Part shown: positions 32,483-42,722 of the stretch, in pieces
Layout: every line of letters starts with the position of its first letter
Position numbering within the stretch: the first letter of the stretch is position 1
Assembly: GCA_905182815.1 (NCBI GenBank)
Contig: CAJJCX010000004.1
Span: forward strand, 310,001 to 374,000
Length of the DNA: 64,000 bases
Source: an uncultured Candidatus Thioglobus sp.
Lineage (GTDB): Bacteria; Pseudomonadota; Gammaproteobacteria; PS1; Pseudothioglobaceae
Direction: 5' to 3'
The notes under the pieces: model-generated
Databases searched by the model: none
What the model was told of the DNA's origin: nothing
What the model saw: the letters and a program-made list of their open reading frames with translations, nothing else
Position numbers and translations under genes: made by a program

Positions 32483-32487
32483 GAGGT
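32481..32487 (+). promoter_or_regulatory. Consensus ribosome-binding site of nuoH
   Basis: AGGAGGT, a perfect anti-16S match, sits 7 nt before ATG 32495. This decides the start against the TTG at 32489, which is only 1 nt from the site. Confidence 0.7.
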
Positions 32488-32494
32488 ATTGACT

Positions 32495-33562
32495 ATGTGG
32501 CAATCATTAGTTGACAGTATCCATAATTTAATTCCTTGGTTTGATGGCGGACTTGCAGACGTAATAATTATCTTAATCAAGGGCCTTGCCCTAATCTTTC
32601 CATTAATAATTGCGATGGCATACATGACTTATGCTGAGCGCAAAGTTATTGGCTTCATGCAGCTTAGAATTGGTCCAAATAGGGTTGGGCCATTGGGGCT
32701 ATTACAACCATTTGCTGACGTTTTTAAAATGATGTTTAAGGAAATAATTTTTCCTACTAAGTCAAACATTTATCTATTTCTTTTAGCGCCTGTATTGGCC
32801 TTTGTTCCTGCAGTAGCAGTTTGGGCAGTTGTTCCATTTGGAGAAGGCTTTTATATTGCTAATCTTGATGTGAGCTTGCTGTATGTTATGGCAATCGGTT
32901 CAGTCGGTGTTTACGGAATTGTTCTTGCAGGCTGGGCATCTAACTCTAAGTACCCACTTCTTGGAGCTTTAAGAAGCACAGCTCTGCTGATTTCCTATGA
33001 ACTTGTAATTGGATTTGTTCTTGTAACAGTCGTAATGATTGCAAGCTCTGTTAATTTAAATACTGTTGTAGAAAAACAAGCTGGAGGAATACTTAATTGG
33101 TATTGGATTCCACTATTCCCAATGATGATAGTTTTTTGGATTGGGGCTTTAGTTGAAACAAATAGGGCACCATTTGATGTTGTAGAGGGCGAGTCGGAAA
33201 TTGTTGGTGGCACGCATGTTGAGTATTCTGGAATGCCTTTTGCATTGTTCTTTATGGCAGAATATTTCAACATGATTTTTATGGCTATGCTGGCAGTTTT
33301 ATTATTTTTTGGCGGATGGCATTCACCATTCGAAGGTATACCTCTTCTTGAGGGTTGGTTTGAGTTTGTTCCTGATTTATTCTGGCTACTCTTTAAGATG
33401 AGTTTCTTTTTATTTTTATATTTTTGGATTCGTGCTTCCTTTCCAAGGTTTAGGTACGATCAGATTATGCGTTTATGTTGGAAAATTTTCTTACCCTTAA
33501 CGATTGTGTGGATCTTTGTGGTTGCATTGATGACACAGCTTCATATAGGACCTTGGTTTTAA
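32495..33562 (+). CDS. nuoH: NuoH, complex I subunit H
   Basis: NuoH anchors the hydrophilic arm and helps form the quinone chamber. It has about eight membrane helices, with the conserved loops YAERKVIGFMQLRIGPNRVG and VETNRAPFDVVEGESE, both known to be important for quinone reaction. I place the start at the ATG at 32495 (MWQSLVD) because of the consensus ribosome site before it. The protein is about 355 residues, slightly longer than in E. coli. nuoI follows 12 bp downstream. Confidence 0.96.
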   Translation: MWQSLVDSIHNLIPWFDGGLADVIIILIKGLALIFPLIIAMAYMTYAERKVIGFMQLRIGPNRVGPLGLLQPFADVFKMMFKEIIFPTKSNIYLFLLAPVLAFVPAVAVWAVVPFGEGFYIANLDVSLLYVMAIGSVGVYGIVLAGWASNSKYPLLGALRSTALLISYELVIGFVLVTVVMIASSVNLNTVVEKQAGGILNWYWIPLFPMMIVFWIGALVETNRAPFDVVEGESEIVGGTHVEYSGMPFALFFMAEYFNMIFMAMLAVLLFFGGWHSPFEGIPLLEGWFEFVPDLFWLLFKMSFFLFLYFWIRASFPRFRYDQIMRLCWKIFLPLTIVWIFVVALMTQLHIGPWF

Positions 33563-33574
33563 GGAGAAAAAGAT

Positions 33575-34066
33575 ATGATAAAAAAAGTTAAAAAACTAGT
33601 AAAAGATTTTGGTTTAGGCGAGCTACGAACTGGCCTTAAAGTGACTGGTAAAGAATTTTTAAATAATAATATTACGGTTCAGTTCCCAGAAGAGCGAACG
33701 CCAATTTCACCCAGATTCAGAGGCCTTCATGCTCTTCGTCGCTACCCAAATGGAGAGGAAAGGTGTATCGCTTGTAAGCTTTGTGAGGCGGTATGTCCAG
33801 CAAATGCGATAACTATTGATTCTGAAATGAGAGAAGATGGTACTCGCCGAACAACTCAATATGATATTGATCTTTTTAAATGTATTTTTTGCGGCTTCTG
33901 TGAAGAAGCATGCCCCGTTGATGCCATTGTAGAGACTCATATTTTTGATTATGCGTTTGAGTCAAGAGAGGGAAGTATTATTGATAAAAAAGGGCTTTTG
34001 GCTATTGGCGATGAGAATGAAAAAGAGATTAGCAAAGCCAGACTTGAAGACTCTAAATATAAATAA
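33575..34066 (+). CDS. nuoI: NuoI, complex I subunit I
   Basis: NuoI is the 8Fe-ferredoxin-like subunit holding clusters N6a and N6b. Both 4Fe-4S motifs are intact: [12 protein letters not shown] and [16 protein letters not shown]. The 163-residue protein has the [15 protein letters not shown] lead-in common to the family. A strong AAGGAG site precedes the ATG. Length is normal. Confidence 0.96.
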   Translation: MIKKVKKLVKDFGLGELRTGLKVTGKEFLNNNITVQFPEERTPISPRFRGLHALRRYPNGEERCIACKLCEAVCPANAITIDSEMREDGTRRTTQYDIDLFKCIFCGFCEEACPVDAIVETHIFDYAFESREGSIIDKKGLLAIGDENEKEISKARLEDSKYK

Positions 34067-34075
34067 TAGGTAGCT

Positions 34076-34690
34076 ATGGAATTTTCATCAATTTTATTTT
34101 ATGTCTTCTCCTTCTTCTTTATCGTTAGCTCGATAATGATGATTACATCAAGGAATACTGCAAAGGCTGCTTTATTCTTAATACTAACTTTTTTTAGTGC
34201 TGCTAGCTTATGGTTGCTTCTTGAAGCAGAGTTTCTAGCAATTACACTTATATTAATTTATGTCGGCGCCGTTATGGTGTTATTTATGTTCGTTATTAAG
34301 ATGCTTGATACCGATAAATCTACCCTTCGAGCTCAGTTCACGCGCTATCTGCCATTGGGAATTTTTGTATCTATAATTGTGATTGCGCAAATGGTGCTAG
34401 TCCTTAATGCTGGTCAGTTTGATCTAGCAATGACGGGTGTTCCAGAAAAGCATGACGCTTCATATAGCAATATTACTGCCATTGCAGAGCAGCTTTATAC
34501 AGTTTATGTGTACCCTTTTGAATTAGCAGCAATACTTCTTTTAATCGCAATTATTGCAGCAATTACTCTTGTTCATCGAAATGAATCTAGAAGCAAAAAG
34601 CAAGATATTTCAGAGCAAATTAATGTTCAGGCAAAAGATAGAATGAGAATGGCCTCTATTAAGCCAAAGTCAGCAAAGGAGTCAAAATGA
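34076..34690 (+). CDS. nuoJ: NuoJ, complex I subunit J
   Basis: NuoJ is a membrane subunit of complex I with about five helices and the conserved segment [20 protein letters not shown] in helix 3, a piece with a pi-bulge that takes part in coupling. The 204-residue protein has a charged, poorly conserved tail. The stop overlaps nuoK by 4 bp. Confidence 0.95.
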   Translation: MEFSSILFYVFSFFFIVSSIMMITSRNTAKAALFLILTFFSAASLWLLLEAEFLAITLILIYVGAVMVLFMFVIKMLDTDKSTLRAQFTRYLPLGIFVSIIVIAQMVLVLNAGQFDLAMTGVPEKHDASYSNITAIAEQLYTVYVYPFELAAILLLIAIIAAITLVHRNESRSKKQDISEQINVQAKDRMRMASIKPKSAKESK

Positions 34691-34992
34691 TAGCACTATC
34701 TGATTACCTAATTCTGAGCTCAATAGTTTTTTGTATCGGTCTAGCTGGAATCTTTATTAACAGAACTAATATCATTATGCTTTTGATGTGTGTCGAGTTA
34801 ATTTTGGCAGCAGTTAATACTAATTTTATTGCCTTTTCATATTATGGCGGCGATCTTGCTGGACAAATATTTGTATTCTTTATTTTGACAGTTGCTGCTG
34901 CTGAAGTGGCTATAGGTCTTGCAATCCTCACGCTGATGTTTAGAAGTCGTGGCTCGATTGATATTGATGCAACTAATACGTTGAAAGGGTAG
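34687..34992 (+). CDS. nuoK: NuoK, complex I subunit K
   Basis: NuoK has three membrane helices and the conserved glutamates in [14 protein letters not shown] and [13 protein letters not shown], which form part of the proton path. The 101-residue length is exactly that of the family. It overlaps nuoJ by 4 bp (ATGA) and is 2 bp from nuoL. Confidence 0.95.
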   Translation: MIALSDYLILSSIVFCIGLAGIFINRTNIIMLLMCVELILAAVNTNFIAFSYYGGDLAGQIFVFFILTVAAAEVAIGLAILTLMFRSRGSIDIDATNTLKG

Positions 34993-34994
34993 CT

Positions 34995-36956
34995 ATGCTT
35001 AATATTTATTCTACAATTGTACTAGCGCCCCTAATTGGTTCAATCATAGTTGGACTTGCTGGGAATAGACTCGGACGAAAAGCTTCGCATTCAATTACGA
35101 TTCTAGGGGTAGCAATCTCTACCGCACTATCACTTTATGTTTTTAATCATCACGTTCTAAATGATGGTGAAATTTTTAATCAGAACATCTATACATGGAT
35201 GCAAATTGGAGGACTCAATATTAGTGTCGGCTTTTTAGTTGATAACTTGACCGCTCTGATGTTGGTGGTGGTTTCATTTGTTTCACTAATGGTGCACATC
35301 TACACTATAGGCTATATGCATGATGATAAGGGATATACTAAATTTTTTAGCTACATATCCCTATTTACTTTTGCAATGTTTACACTTGTAATTTCAAATA
35401 ACTTTATGCAGCTATTCTTTGGCTGGGAGGCTGTTGGTCTGGTTTCATATCTTTTAATTGGATTTTGGCACCATAAGGAATCAGCAGTTCAGGCTAACTT
35501 AAAAGCTTTTCTCGTGAACCGGGTTGGTGACTTTGGTTTTCTTTTAGGAATTGCAATGGTCCTGATGTTTTTTGGTACTTTAGATTACGCCGAAACATTC
35601 AGTCAAAAAGATCAAATTATTGGACAAACTTTATTTGGAGGCGTCTCTGCTATAACGGTAGTCTGCCTTCTACTTTTTGTAGGAGCAATGGGCAAATCAG
35701 CACAGGTTCCTCTGCATGTTTGGCTGCCTGGCTCAATGGAAGGCCCTACTCCGATCTCTGCTTTGATTCATGCGGCAACAATGGTAACGGCTGGTATCTT
35801 TATGGTTTCCAGAATGTCACCCTTATTTGAGTTAAGTGATGTTGCACTAACAGTAGTCATGGTAATAGGAGCCATAACAGCCCTATTTATGGGCTTACTA
35901 GGTATTGTTCAAAATGATATAAAGAAAGTTGTTGCTTATTCCACACTCTCTCAGCTTGGTTATATGACTGTTGCTCTAGGAGTAAGCGCCTACTCAGTTG
36001 CAATTTTTCACTTAATGACTCACGCCTTCTTCAAAGCTTTGCTTTTTTTAGCAGCTGGATCAGTAATTGTTGCACTTCATCATGAACAAGATATTCGAAA
36101 AATGGGCGGCCTAAGAAAGAAAATGCCAATAACCTACGTTACTTCTCTTTTAGGTACTTTAGCTCTGATCGGCTTTCCTGGCTTCGCAGGGTTTTATTCA
36201 AAAGATATGATAATTGAGGCCGTTCATTATTCGGACCTACCTTTTGCTGGGTGGGTTTATTTTGCAGTTGTGCTGGGCGTATTCATTACTGCTTTTTATA
36301 GTTTACGACTATTATTTTTAGTGTTTCATGGTGAGTCAAGGCTTGATAGTCATACCGAAGAGCATGTTCATGAGACAGCTCCATCAATTACGGTTCCTTT
36401 AATATTACTAGCGATACCATCTGTATTGATTGGGTATTTTACAATTGAGCCGATGCTTTTTGGTGGGTGGCTAGAAAATGGAATATTTATTGATTCTTCT
36501 CATCTTGCCGTTTCAAAACTTGAGGATCACTTTCATTCAGCGTTCTCTTTAATAACGCATTCAGTCATGACACTTCCATTCTGGATGATGGTTGGTGGTG
36601 GTTTGACAGCATGGGTTTTCTGCATATATCGAACTGACTGGGCAGACCTAATTCAGAGTAAATTCAAACGTATTAATTATGTGTTGAATTCTTTGTATGG
36701 TTTTGATCGATTTAATGAAATTGTCTTTGTTCGTGGATCACTGAAAATTGGTAATCTGTTGTGGAAAATTTCAGATATGGCAATCATTGATCAGCTTTTG
36801 GTTAATGGGAGTGCTAGATTCGCTCGTTACGTAGGCGCTTTTATTCGACCAGTTCAAACTGGGTATGTCTATCACTATGCATTTTTTATGATCATTAGTT
36901 TGATGTTTGTTTTGGGGTGGGTTCTTATTGCCTCAGATTATTCATTTTTTAGTTAA
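34995..36956 (+). CDS. nuoL: NuoL, complex I antiporter-like subunit L
   Basis: NuoL is the distal proton-pumping subunit. The 653-residue protein has about 16 membrane helices, with FFGWEAVGLVSYLLIGFW, VPLHVWLPGSMEGPTPISAL and the conserved TM Lys region KVVAYSTLSQLGYM. The C-terminal long lateral helix region is present. All antiporter-like hallmarks are intact. Confidence 0.97.
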   Translation: MLNIYSTIVLAPLIGSIIVGLAGNRLGRKASHSITILGVAISTALSLYVFNHHVLNDGEIFNQNIYTWMQIGGLNISVGFLVDNLTALMLVVVSFVSLMVHIYTIGYMHDDKGYTKFFSYISLFTFAMFTLVISNNFMQLFFGWEAVGLVSYLLIGFWHHKESAVQANLKAFLVNRVGDFGFLLGIAMVLMFFGTLDYAETFSQKDQIIGQTLFGGVSAITVVCLLLFVGAMGKSAQVPLHVWLPGSMEGPTPISALIHAATMVTAGIFMVSRMSPLFELSDVALTVVMVIGAITALFMGLLGIVQNDIKKVVAYSTLSQLGYMTVALGVSAYSVAIFHLMTHAFFKALLFLAAGSVIVALHHEQDIRKMGGLRKKMPITYVTSLLGTLALIGFPGFAGFYSKDMIIEAVHYSDLPFAGWVYFAVVLGVFITAFYSLRLLFLVFHGESRLDSHTEEHVHETAPSITVPLILLAIPSVLIGYFTIEPMLFGGWLENGIFIDSSHLAVSKLEDHFHSAFSLITHSVMTLPFWMMVGGGLTAWVFCIYRTDWADLIQSKFKRINYVLNSLYGFDRFNEIVFVRGSLKIGNLLWKISDMAIIDQLLVNGSARFARYVGAFIRPVQTGYVYHYAFFMIISLMFVLGWVLIASDYSFFS

Positions 36957-36965
36957 GGTAATAGT

Positions 36966-38513
36966 ATGGATTCATTACTAAGTATTTTAATTTGGCTTCC
37001 TATATTAGGGGCTGGCTCAGTCCTATTTATAGGAAACAATAGAGCTCAACTTGCCCGCTGGGTAAGCGCTGGTATTTCTGTGATTGTTTTCGTCTTATCA
37101 ATAAATTTATTTTTAGATTTTGACACTTCAACCTCCTCAATGCAGTTTGTAGAAAAGGTCAGTTGGATTACTCAATTTAATATTTTTTACCATCTAGGTG
37201 TTGACGGAATATCAATGCCACTAATTATTCTTACCACCTTTTCAACAATATTAGTAATTGTTGCTGGGTGGGAAGTTATCAAGAATAGAGTGGCAGATTA
37301 TATGGCAGCTTTTTTAATCATGGAAGGCCTCATTATTGGTGTTTTTTCGTCAATGGACTCCATGTTGTTTTATGTTTTTTGGGAGTCATCACTAATACCA
37401 ATGCTTTTAATTATTGGTGTCTGGGGTGGTCAAAATCGTGTCTATGCCTCGATTAAATTCTTTTTATACACTTTTCTAGGGTCAGTATTTATGCTGGTTT
37501 CACTTATTTATATGTACAATTTAAGTGGCTCATTCGCAATTTCTGAAATGTACACCTTGCCGCTTACTATGGCTCAGCAGAGTTGGATATTTTGGGCTTT
37601 CTTCCTTGCTTTCGCGGTAAAGGTACCTATGTTTCCTGTCCATACATGGCTTCCAGATGCTCACGTCCAAGCACCAACAGGTGGCTCTGTAATCTTGGCA
37701 GCTATAATGTTAAAGATGGGTGGTTACGGATTTTTCCGCTTCTCACTGCCTATCACGCCGGATGCATCATCATCATTTGCAACTGTAGTAATCGTTCTCT
37801 CTTTGATCGCAATTGTTTATATTGGTTTTGTAGCGCTGGTTCAAAAAGATATGAAAAAATTGATTGCCTACTCGTCAATTTCCCATATGGGCTTTGTTAC
37901 TTTAGGTGTTTTTGCGTTATTTTCTATTATGAAAATGGGATCAAATGGTGAGCTAATTTCTATTAGTGGCGCAAGTATTGAGAGTGCTTATCTTGGCTTA
38001 GAAGGTGCAATGATTCAAATGATTTCTCATGGCTTTATTTCTGCAGCAATGTTCTTAGTTGTTGGCGTGCTTTATGACAGACTTCACTCAAGAGAAATAT
38101 CTACCTATGGAGGGGTTGTAAACTCAATGCCTAAATTTACAGGTTTTGCTGTTCTATTTGCAATGGCAAATGCTGGCCTTCCTGGAACTTCAGGTTTTGT
38201 CGGGGAGTTTATGGTTATTCTTGGAGCTTTACAAGCTAATTTTTGGTTTGCATTTTTGGCTTCAATGACTTTGATCATTGGCGCTGCCTATACATTGTGG
38301 ATGGTTAAGCGTGTTTTTTGGGGGGAGATAACTAACCCAGAGGTAAGCACTTTGAGCGATATCAATTCTAGGGAATTTGGAATCTTAGCTATTTTAGCTA
38401 TTGCTGTATTATGGATGGGTTTATACCCACAGCCAGTAATTGAGGTAATGCATGCTTCCATTGTTAATCTTCTTGAGCAAGCACTTACAACTAAACTACC
38501 AGTTTTATTATGA
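36966..38513 (+). CDS. nuoM: NuoM, complex I antiporter-like subunit M
   Basis: NuoM is the middle antiporter-like proton channel. The 515-residue protein shows FYVFWESSLIPMLLIIGVWG, VPMFPVHTWLPDAHVQAPT and MKKLIAYSSISHMGFV, the usual Glu/Lys/His relay positions. It has about 14 membrane helices. It overlaps nuoN by 4 bp. Confidence 0.97.
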   Translation: MDSLLSILIWLPILGAGSVLFIGNNRAQLARWVSAGISVIVFVLSINLFLDFDTSTSSMQFVEKVSWITQFNIFYHLGVDGISMPLIILTTFSTILVIVAGWEVIKNRVADYMAAFLIMEGLIIGVFSSMDSMLFYVFWESSLIPMLLIIGVWGGQNRVYASIKFFLYTFLGSVFMLVSLIYMYNLSGSFAISEMYTLPLTMAQQSWIFWAFFLAFAVKVPMFPVHTWLPDAHVQAPTGGSVILAAIMLKMGGYGFFRFSLPITPDASSSFATVVIVLSLIAIVYIGFVALVQKDMKKLIAYSSISHMGFVTLGVFALFSIMKMGSNGELISISGASIESAYLGLEGAMIQMISHGFISAAMFLVVGVLYDRLHSREISTYGGVVNSMPKFTGFAVLFAMANAGLPGTSGFVGEFMVILGALQANFWFAFLASMTLIIGAAYTLWMVKRVFWGEITNPEVSTLSDINSREFGILAILAIAVLWMGLYPQPVIEVMHASIVNLLEQALTTKLPVLL

Positions 38514-39958
38514 TGAACTTTAATTTTAATGTTGCAGAACTTCTCTTTGCTTTGCCAGAGTTGTTTTTATTATTTGCAATTTCACTTATATTATTATTTG
38601 ACCTTTTTGTAAGCCAACGTTTAAAGCAATTTACTTATTACTTGACGCAGTTAGCACTTCTAATAACAGGTTTCTTGGCGTTTAATTTAATTGGCGAGAA
38701 TGCAACGATTTTTTCTGGTACTTTTGTTCTTGATTCTTTAGGCTCAACTTTTAAAGTTTTCATACTTGGGTTTGCAATTATTGCCCTTGTCTATACTCGT
38801 CATTATCTTAAGGCGCATGAGCTTTTAAGAAATGAGTATTTTATTCTGGCAATGATGTCAATACTAGGAATGATGGTAATGGTTTCTGGACATAGCCTCC
38901 TTACTTTGTACTTGGGTTTAGAAATAATGTCACTATCGTTGTATGCACTTATTGCCACAGCAAGAGACAGAGCGAGTGCTATTGAGGCTGCCCTTAAATA
39001 CTTTGTTCTGGGCGCTATTGCTTCGGGATTATTGCTTTATGGAATGTCCATGATTTATGGAATAAGTGGAAGCCTGGATATTTCCCAGATATCAAGTTTT
39101 GCAAGTGCCTCAACTTTGGGCTCTCAGCAAACATTAATTCTTAATTTTGGTTTAGTTTTCTTAGTCATTGGCATTGCTTTCAAACTTGGAGCTGTGCCTT
39201 TTCATATGTGGGTTCCAGATGTATATCAAGGATCACCAACTTCAGTTACTATGTTTTTATCAACTGTACCAAAAATTGCCGCGATCGCATTACTGATTCG
39301 ATTGTTAATTGATGGTTTAGGAGAGCTTCAGCATTACTGGGCAGATTTATTTATGATCTTAGCTGTCCTCTCAATTGCAATAGGATCATTAGTTGCATTA
39401 ACTCAAACTAATATCAAACGAATGCTTGCTTACTCAACAATATCCCATATTGGTTTTGTGTTACTAGGTTTTGTTACAGGAGTGGTAGATGGTTATGGCG
39501 CTGCAGTCTTTTATGTGCTGGCTTATATCTTGATGAGTTTAGCGGCCTTTGGTTCAATTATTGTTCTAAATAGGAAGGGATTTGAGGCTGATCAAATTTC
39601 TGATTTTCAAGGTTTGAGTAAACATTCCCCATGGTTTGCATTAATTATGTTGGTGGTTATGCTTTCAATGGCCGGTGTTCCACCCTTTATTGGTTTTTAT
39701 TCTAAGTTATTTATTCTTCAGCAAGTGGTTGCAGAGGGCTATGTAATTCTTGCTATAACAGCGGTAATCTTTGCTGTAATAAGTGCTTACTATTATCTGC
39801 AAATTATTAAAACAATGTATTTTGATGATGTAGATAAAGAGATACTGGTTTCTGCTCCGTTAGATATGAAGGTTGTGCTTTCTATCAATGGTATTCTTAT
39901 TCTAGTCGTTGGCTTGATGCCAAGTTTCTGGATGGAGCTATCTGTTTCACTATTCTAA
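38510..39958 (+). CDS. nuoN: NuoN, complex I antiporter-like subunit N
   Basis: NuoN is the antiporter-like subunit next to NuoK and closes the operon. The 482-residue protein contains LGLEIMSLSLYALIA, VPFHMWVPDVYQGSPT and IKRMLAYSTISHIGFV. It starts at ATG 38510, overlapping the nuoM stop. Only 44 bp separate it from the next gene; I see no strong hairpin terminator there, only an A/T-rich run. Confidence 0.96.
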   Translation: MMNFNFNVAELLFALPELFLLFAISLILLFDLFVSQRLKQFTYYLTQLALLITGFLAFNLIGENATIFSGTFVLDSLGSTFKVFILGFAIIALVYTRHYLKAHELLRNEYFILAMMSILGMMVMVSGHSLLTLYLGLEIMSLSLYALIATARDRASAIEAALKYFVLGAIASGLLLYGMSMIYGISGSLDISQISSFASASTLGSQQTLILNFGLVFLVIGIAFKLGAVPFHMWVPDVYQGSPTSVTMFLSTVPKIAAIALLIRLLIDGLGELQHYWADLFMILAVLSIAIGSLVALTQTNIKRMLAYSTISHIGFVLLGFVTGVVDGYGAAVFYVLAYILMSLAAFGSIIVLNRKGFEADQISDFQGLSKHSPWFALIMLVVMLSMAGVPPFIGFYSKLFILQQVVAEGYVILAITAVIFAVISAYYYLQIIKTMYFDDVDKEILVSAPLDMKVVLSINGILILVVGLMPSFWMELSVSLF

Positions 39959-40002
39959 GTTTTTTAAAAAAAGACTGCTAAATTTTTATGTAGAATATCT
40001 CA

Positions 40003-40704
40003 ATGATTATTGCACATCGAGGTATTTCATTTGATCTACCAGAAAATTCTTTACCAGCTTTCAATGCCTCTTGGGATAAAGGAGTGGATGGAATAGAAGG
40101 TGATTTTCATCTTACCAAGGATGGCGCCATTGTTTGTATTCATGATGATGATACTCAAAGAGTCTGTAATCAAAAATTAATTGTTAAAGACTCAACCCTT
40201 GAAGAGTTAAAGCAACTCAACTTATCTCATAAAATTTCTAATAATTTAAAAGTAAAAATTCCTACTTTAGCTGAAGTGCTTAACGTGTTGCCTTCTGGTA
40301 AAAAAATATTTATAGAGATAAAGTGCGGTATTGAGATTATAAAGCCCCTAATTAAAGAGCTTTCTCAATCTGAAATACATACCGAGCAAGCTGTGATTAT
40401 TTCATTTGATGAGAGAGTTATTAAGACTTTTAAATCAGCAGCACCTAATTATAAGGCTTACTGGTTATATGCATATGAGCCGAACTATGACTTAAATAAA
40501 ATATTAGATGTACTGAATGATATTAAGGCCGATGGCCTCAGTTCAGATAATGAAAACTCAAAAACTTTAATTGACCGAATTATGGATGCTGGTTTTGAAT
40601 ACCACTCATGGACAATTGATGATATTGATATTGCTAATAAATTGATTAGCTGGAGAGTACAATCTATCACAACAGATAATCCAGGCCAAATCCAAAATGA
40701 GTAA
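40003..40704 (+). CDS. Glycerophosphodiester phosphodiesterase (UgpQ-like)
   Basis: This 233-residue cytoplasmic GDPD-family enzyme has the signature HRGISFDLPENSLPAF at the start and EGDFHLTKDG, then IHDDDTQR, matching the two-motif metal site (H, E, D). The family releases glycerol 3-phosphate from deacylated phospholipids. No signal peptide is present, so it acts on imported diesters (UgpQ-like rather than periplasmic GlpQ). It overlaps the EamA gene by 8 bp. Confidence 0.88.
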   Translation: MIIAHRGISFDLPENSLPAFNASWDKGVDGIEGDFHLTKDGAIVCIHDDDTQRVCNQKLIVKDSTLEELKQLNLSHKISNNLKVKIPTLAEVLNVLPSGKKIFIEIKCGIEIIKPLIKELSQSEIHTEQAVIISFDERVIKTFKSAAPNYKAYWLYAYEPNYDLNKILDVLNDIKADGLSSDNENSKTLIDRIMDAGFEYHSWTIDDIDIANKLISWRVQSITTDNPGQIQNE

Positions 40705-41563
40705 TAAGATATTTTCAAGTGTTTTTACAGCAATTTTATCTGCCTTCTTTTTCTCTCTTGCAGCCACTACTGCTCCCTATTTCTATGGTGTTGGAGGAGG
40801 CGTATTTCTTCTTCTTTCTGTTCGCTATGTTAGTACTTTTATTTTTGCAAGTATTTTAAATAAATCACCTAAGAAAATTAAAAGCAAGGCAACACACATT
40901 AGATTAATACTAATTAGTATTTTTCAAGCAATTTTTATTGCATCGTATATGTATTCAATAAGCTTGATTCCATTAAGTTTAGCCGTAGTAGTGATTTATA
41001 CTTTCCCAATTATTACCTTTTTTGTTAACTCAATACTTAAGAGTAGATCTATTGATTTTTTATCAGCTGCCGCACTTCTTGTGTCATTATTTGGCATTTG
41101 GATTTTAGTTCAAGGAGATTCAAGTGATTGGAATTTATGGGGCGTTTTTTGGGGCCTTATTGCTTCTCTTGCCCAGGTTACTGTAAATATTTTATCTCGC
41201 CATAAAAGTGTAGAATCAGGATGGGGCCTAATTCAATATATTATGGTATTGCCTTCAGTAGTTTTTGTGTTGATATATTTTATAGTCACTTTAGAACCTA
41301 TAGCTTCAGTATCTTCAGAGATGTTACTTTGGAGTATTCTTTCAGCAATGGGGATGACTGGAGGTATTTACTTTTTCTTTAGGTCAATATCAATTATTGG
41401 ACCCGTGCGAACCTCAAATGTGATGTACTTAGAGCCTATTTTTACTATTATTTTAGGTGTAATTCTTCTTCAAGATATGCTGGGCATGAATCAGTGGCTT
41501 GGTATGTTTATTATTTTTACTGCAACAATCTCACTTGAGAGGTGGGGTAAAAAATATAATTAA
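40697..41563 (+). CDS. EamA/DMT-family transporter
   Basis: A 288-residue integral membrane protein with ten predicted helices in two EamA repeats. The second repeat includes the typical DVS-like region PVRTSNVMYLEPIFTIILG near the end. These drug/metabolite transporters export or import small metabolites; the substrate is unknown. It overlaps the upstream phosphodiesterase by 8 bp and is followed by glycerate kinase after 16 bp, suggesting a three-gene unit. Confidence 0.85.
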   Translation: MSNKIFSSVFTAILSAFFFSLAATTAPYFYGVGGGVFLLLSVRYVSTFIFASILNKSPKKIKSKATHIRLILISIFQAIFIASYMYSISLIPLSLAVVVIYTFPIITFFVNSILKSRSIDFLSAAALLVSLFGIWILVQGDSSDWNLWGVFWGLIASLAQVTVNILSRHKSVESGWGLIQYIMVLPSVVFVLIYFIVTLEPIASVSSEMLLWSILSAMGMTGGIYFFFRSISIIGPVRTSNVMYLEPIFTIILGVILLQDMLGMNQWLGMFIIFTATISLERWGKKYN

Positions 41564-41579
41564 GTTAAAGAAGTAAAAT

Positions 41580-42722
41580 ATGAAGATATTAATTGCACCT
41601 GATTCTTTTAAAGAAACCTTAACAGCTTCTGATGCAGCAAATGCAATTGAGGAAGGTTTTTTAGGTATTTTTCCAGATGCTAATATTTTAAAATTACCGA
41701 TTGCTGATGGTGGAGAGGGAACAGTTGATGTCTTAGTTACTGCAACTCAAGGCAAGTATTTTTCAACGAAAGTGTCAGGTCCTCTAGGAGAATATATCAA
41801 TGCCAAGTGGGGTATGCTCGGCAATTCAAAAACAGCAGTAATCGAAATTGCTGAAGCTTGTGGCTTGCACCTAGTTCCACTTAAAAAAAGAAATCCAATG
41901 AATACCTCTAGTTTTGGAGTTGGTGAGCTCATACTTGCTGCAATTGATGAAGGTGCTGAGCATATTATTATTGGTTTAGGAGGAAGTGCAACAAATGATG
42001 GAGGAATGGGTTTTTTAGAGGCAATTGGAATCCAATTTTTAGATTCTTTTGGTAAGGAACTCACTGGAGGTGTAGAAAGTTTAAATACACTTTCAGATAT
42101 TAATATTACTTCTATCGACTCACGCCTCAAAGGAGTCAGTTTTGAGATTGCATGCGATGTGGACAATCCTCTCATTGGACAGCAAGGCGCATCAGTTATT
42201 TTTGGATCTCAAAAAGGTGCTGATGAAAAGATGATTAATCAATTAGATAATCTATTGAGTCATTACTCCAGAATCGCTTCCAGTAAATTAAATAATAACC
42301 TCTCAATGCAGCCAGGGGCAGGTTCAGCAGGCGGCATAGGTTATGGTTTTCTTGCTTTTTTAAAGGCGGATCAAAAAAGTGGGGTACAAATTATTCTTGA
42401 AAAACTTAATTTTGAGCAACATCTATCAACTACAGATCTTGTAATAACAGGCGAAGGTAGGTTTGATAGTCAAAGTCTTAGAGGTAAAGCTCCAATGGGA
42501 GTAATTGATTATGCAAGAAAGCATAAATGCAGTATCTTTGTCATTGCAGGTAGTGCAGAGAATGATGAAATACTGGAAAATAAATATGATATCGACAAGG
42601 TATTTAGTATTATTTCTAATGACCTATCATTTGAACAGTCAATTGCAAATCCCAATGATAGTCTAATGGCTACTGCAAAAAAAGCAGCCCAGCACTATAA
42701 AAAATATTATTTAAATCTTTAA
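41580..42722 (+). CDS. Glycerate kinase (GlxK/GarK type)
   Basis: The 380-residue protein matches type II bacterial glycerate kinase: IAPDSFKETLTASDAANAIE at the start, PIADGGEGTVDVL, IGLGGSATNDGGMG and VITGEGRFDSQSL. The family phosphorylates D-glycerate to 2-phosphoglycerate (GarK/GlxK). Its stop overlaps that of the convergent D-2-hydroxyacid dehydrogenase by 4 bp. Because that enzyme could make glycerate from hydroxypyruvate, the two may act in sequence (inference). Confidence 0.9.
   Translation: MKILIAPDSFKETLTASDAANAIEEGFLGIFPDANILKLPIADGGEGTVDVLVTATQGKYFSTKVSGPLGEYINAKWGMLGNSKTAVIEIAEACGLHLVPLKKRNPMNTSSFGVGELILAAIDEGAEHIIIGLGGSATNDGGMGFLEAIGIQFLDSFGKELTGGVESLNTLSDINITSIDSRLKGVSFEIACDVDNPLIGQQGASVIFGSQKGADEKMINQLDNLLSHYSRIASSKLNNNLSMQPGAGSAGGIGYGFLAFLKADQKSGVQIILEKLNFEQHLSTTDLVITGEGRFDSQSLRGKAPMGVIDYARKHKCSIFVIAGSAENDEILENKYDIDKVFSIISNDLSFEQSIANPNDSLMATAKKAAQHYKKYYLNL

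Noticed and set aside
37583-37951. Plus-strand open frame of 122 codons inside nuoM
   Set aside because: Overlaps the well-supported nuoM frame entirely and its sequence is out-of-frame membrane-gene text.
41747-42175. Reverse open frame of 142 codons inside glycerate kinase
   Set aside because: Lies within a strongly supported gene, with proline/serine-rich antisense composition and no motif.
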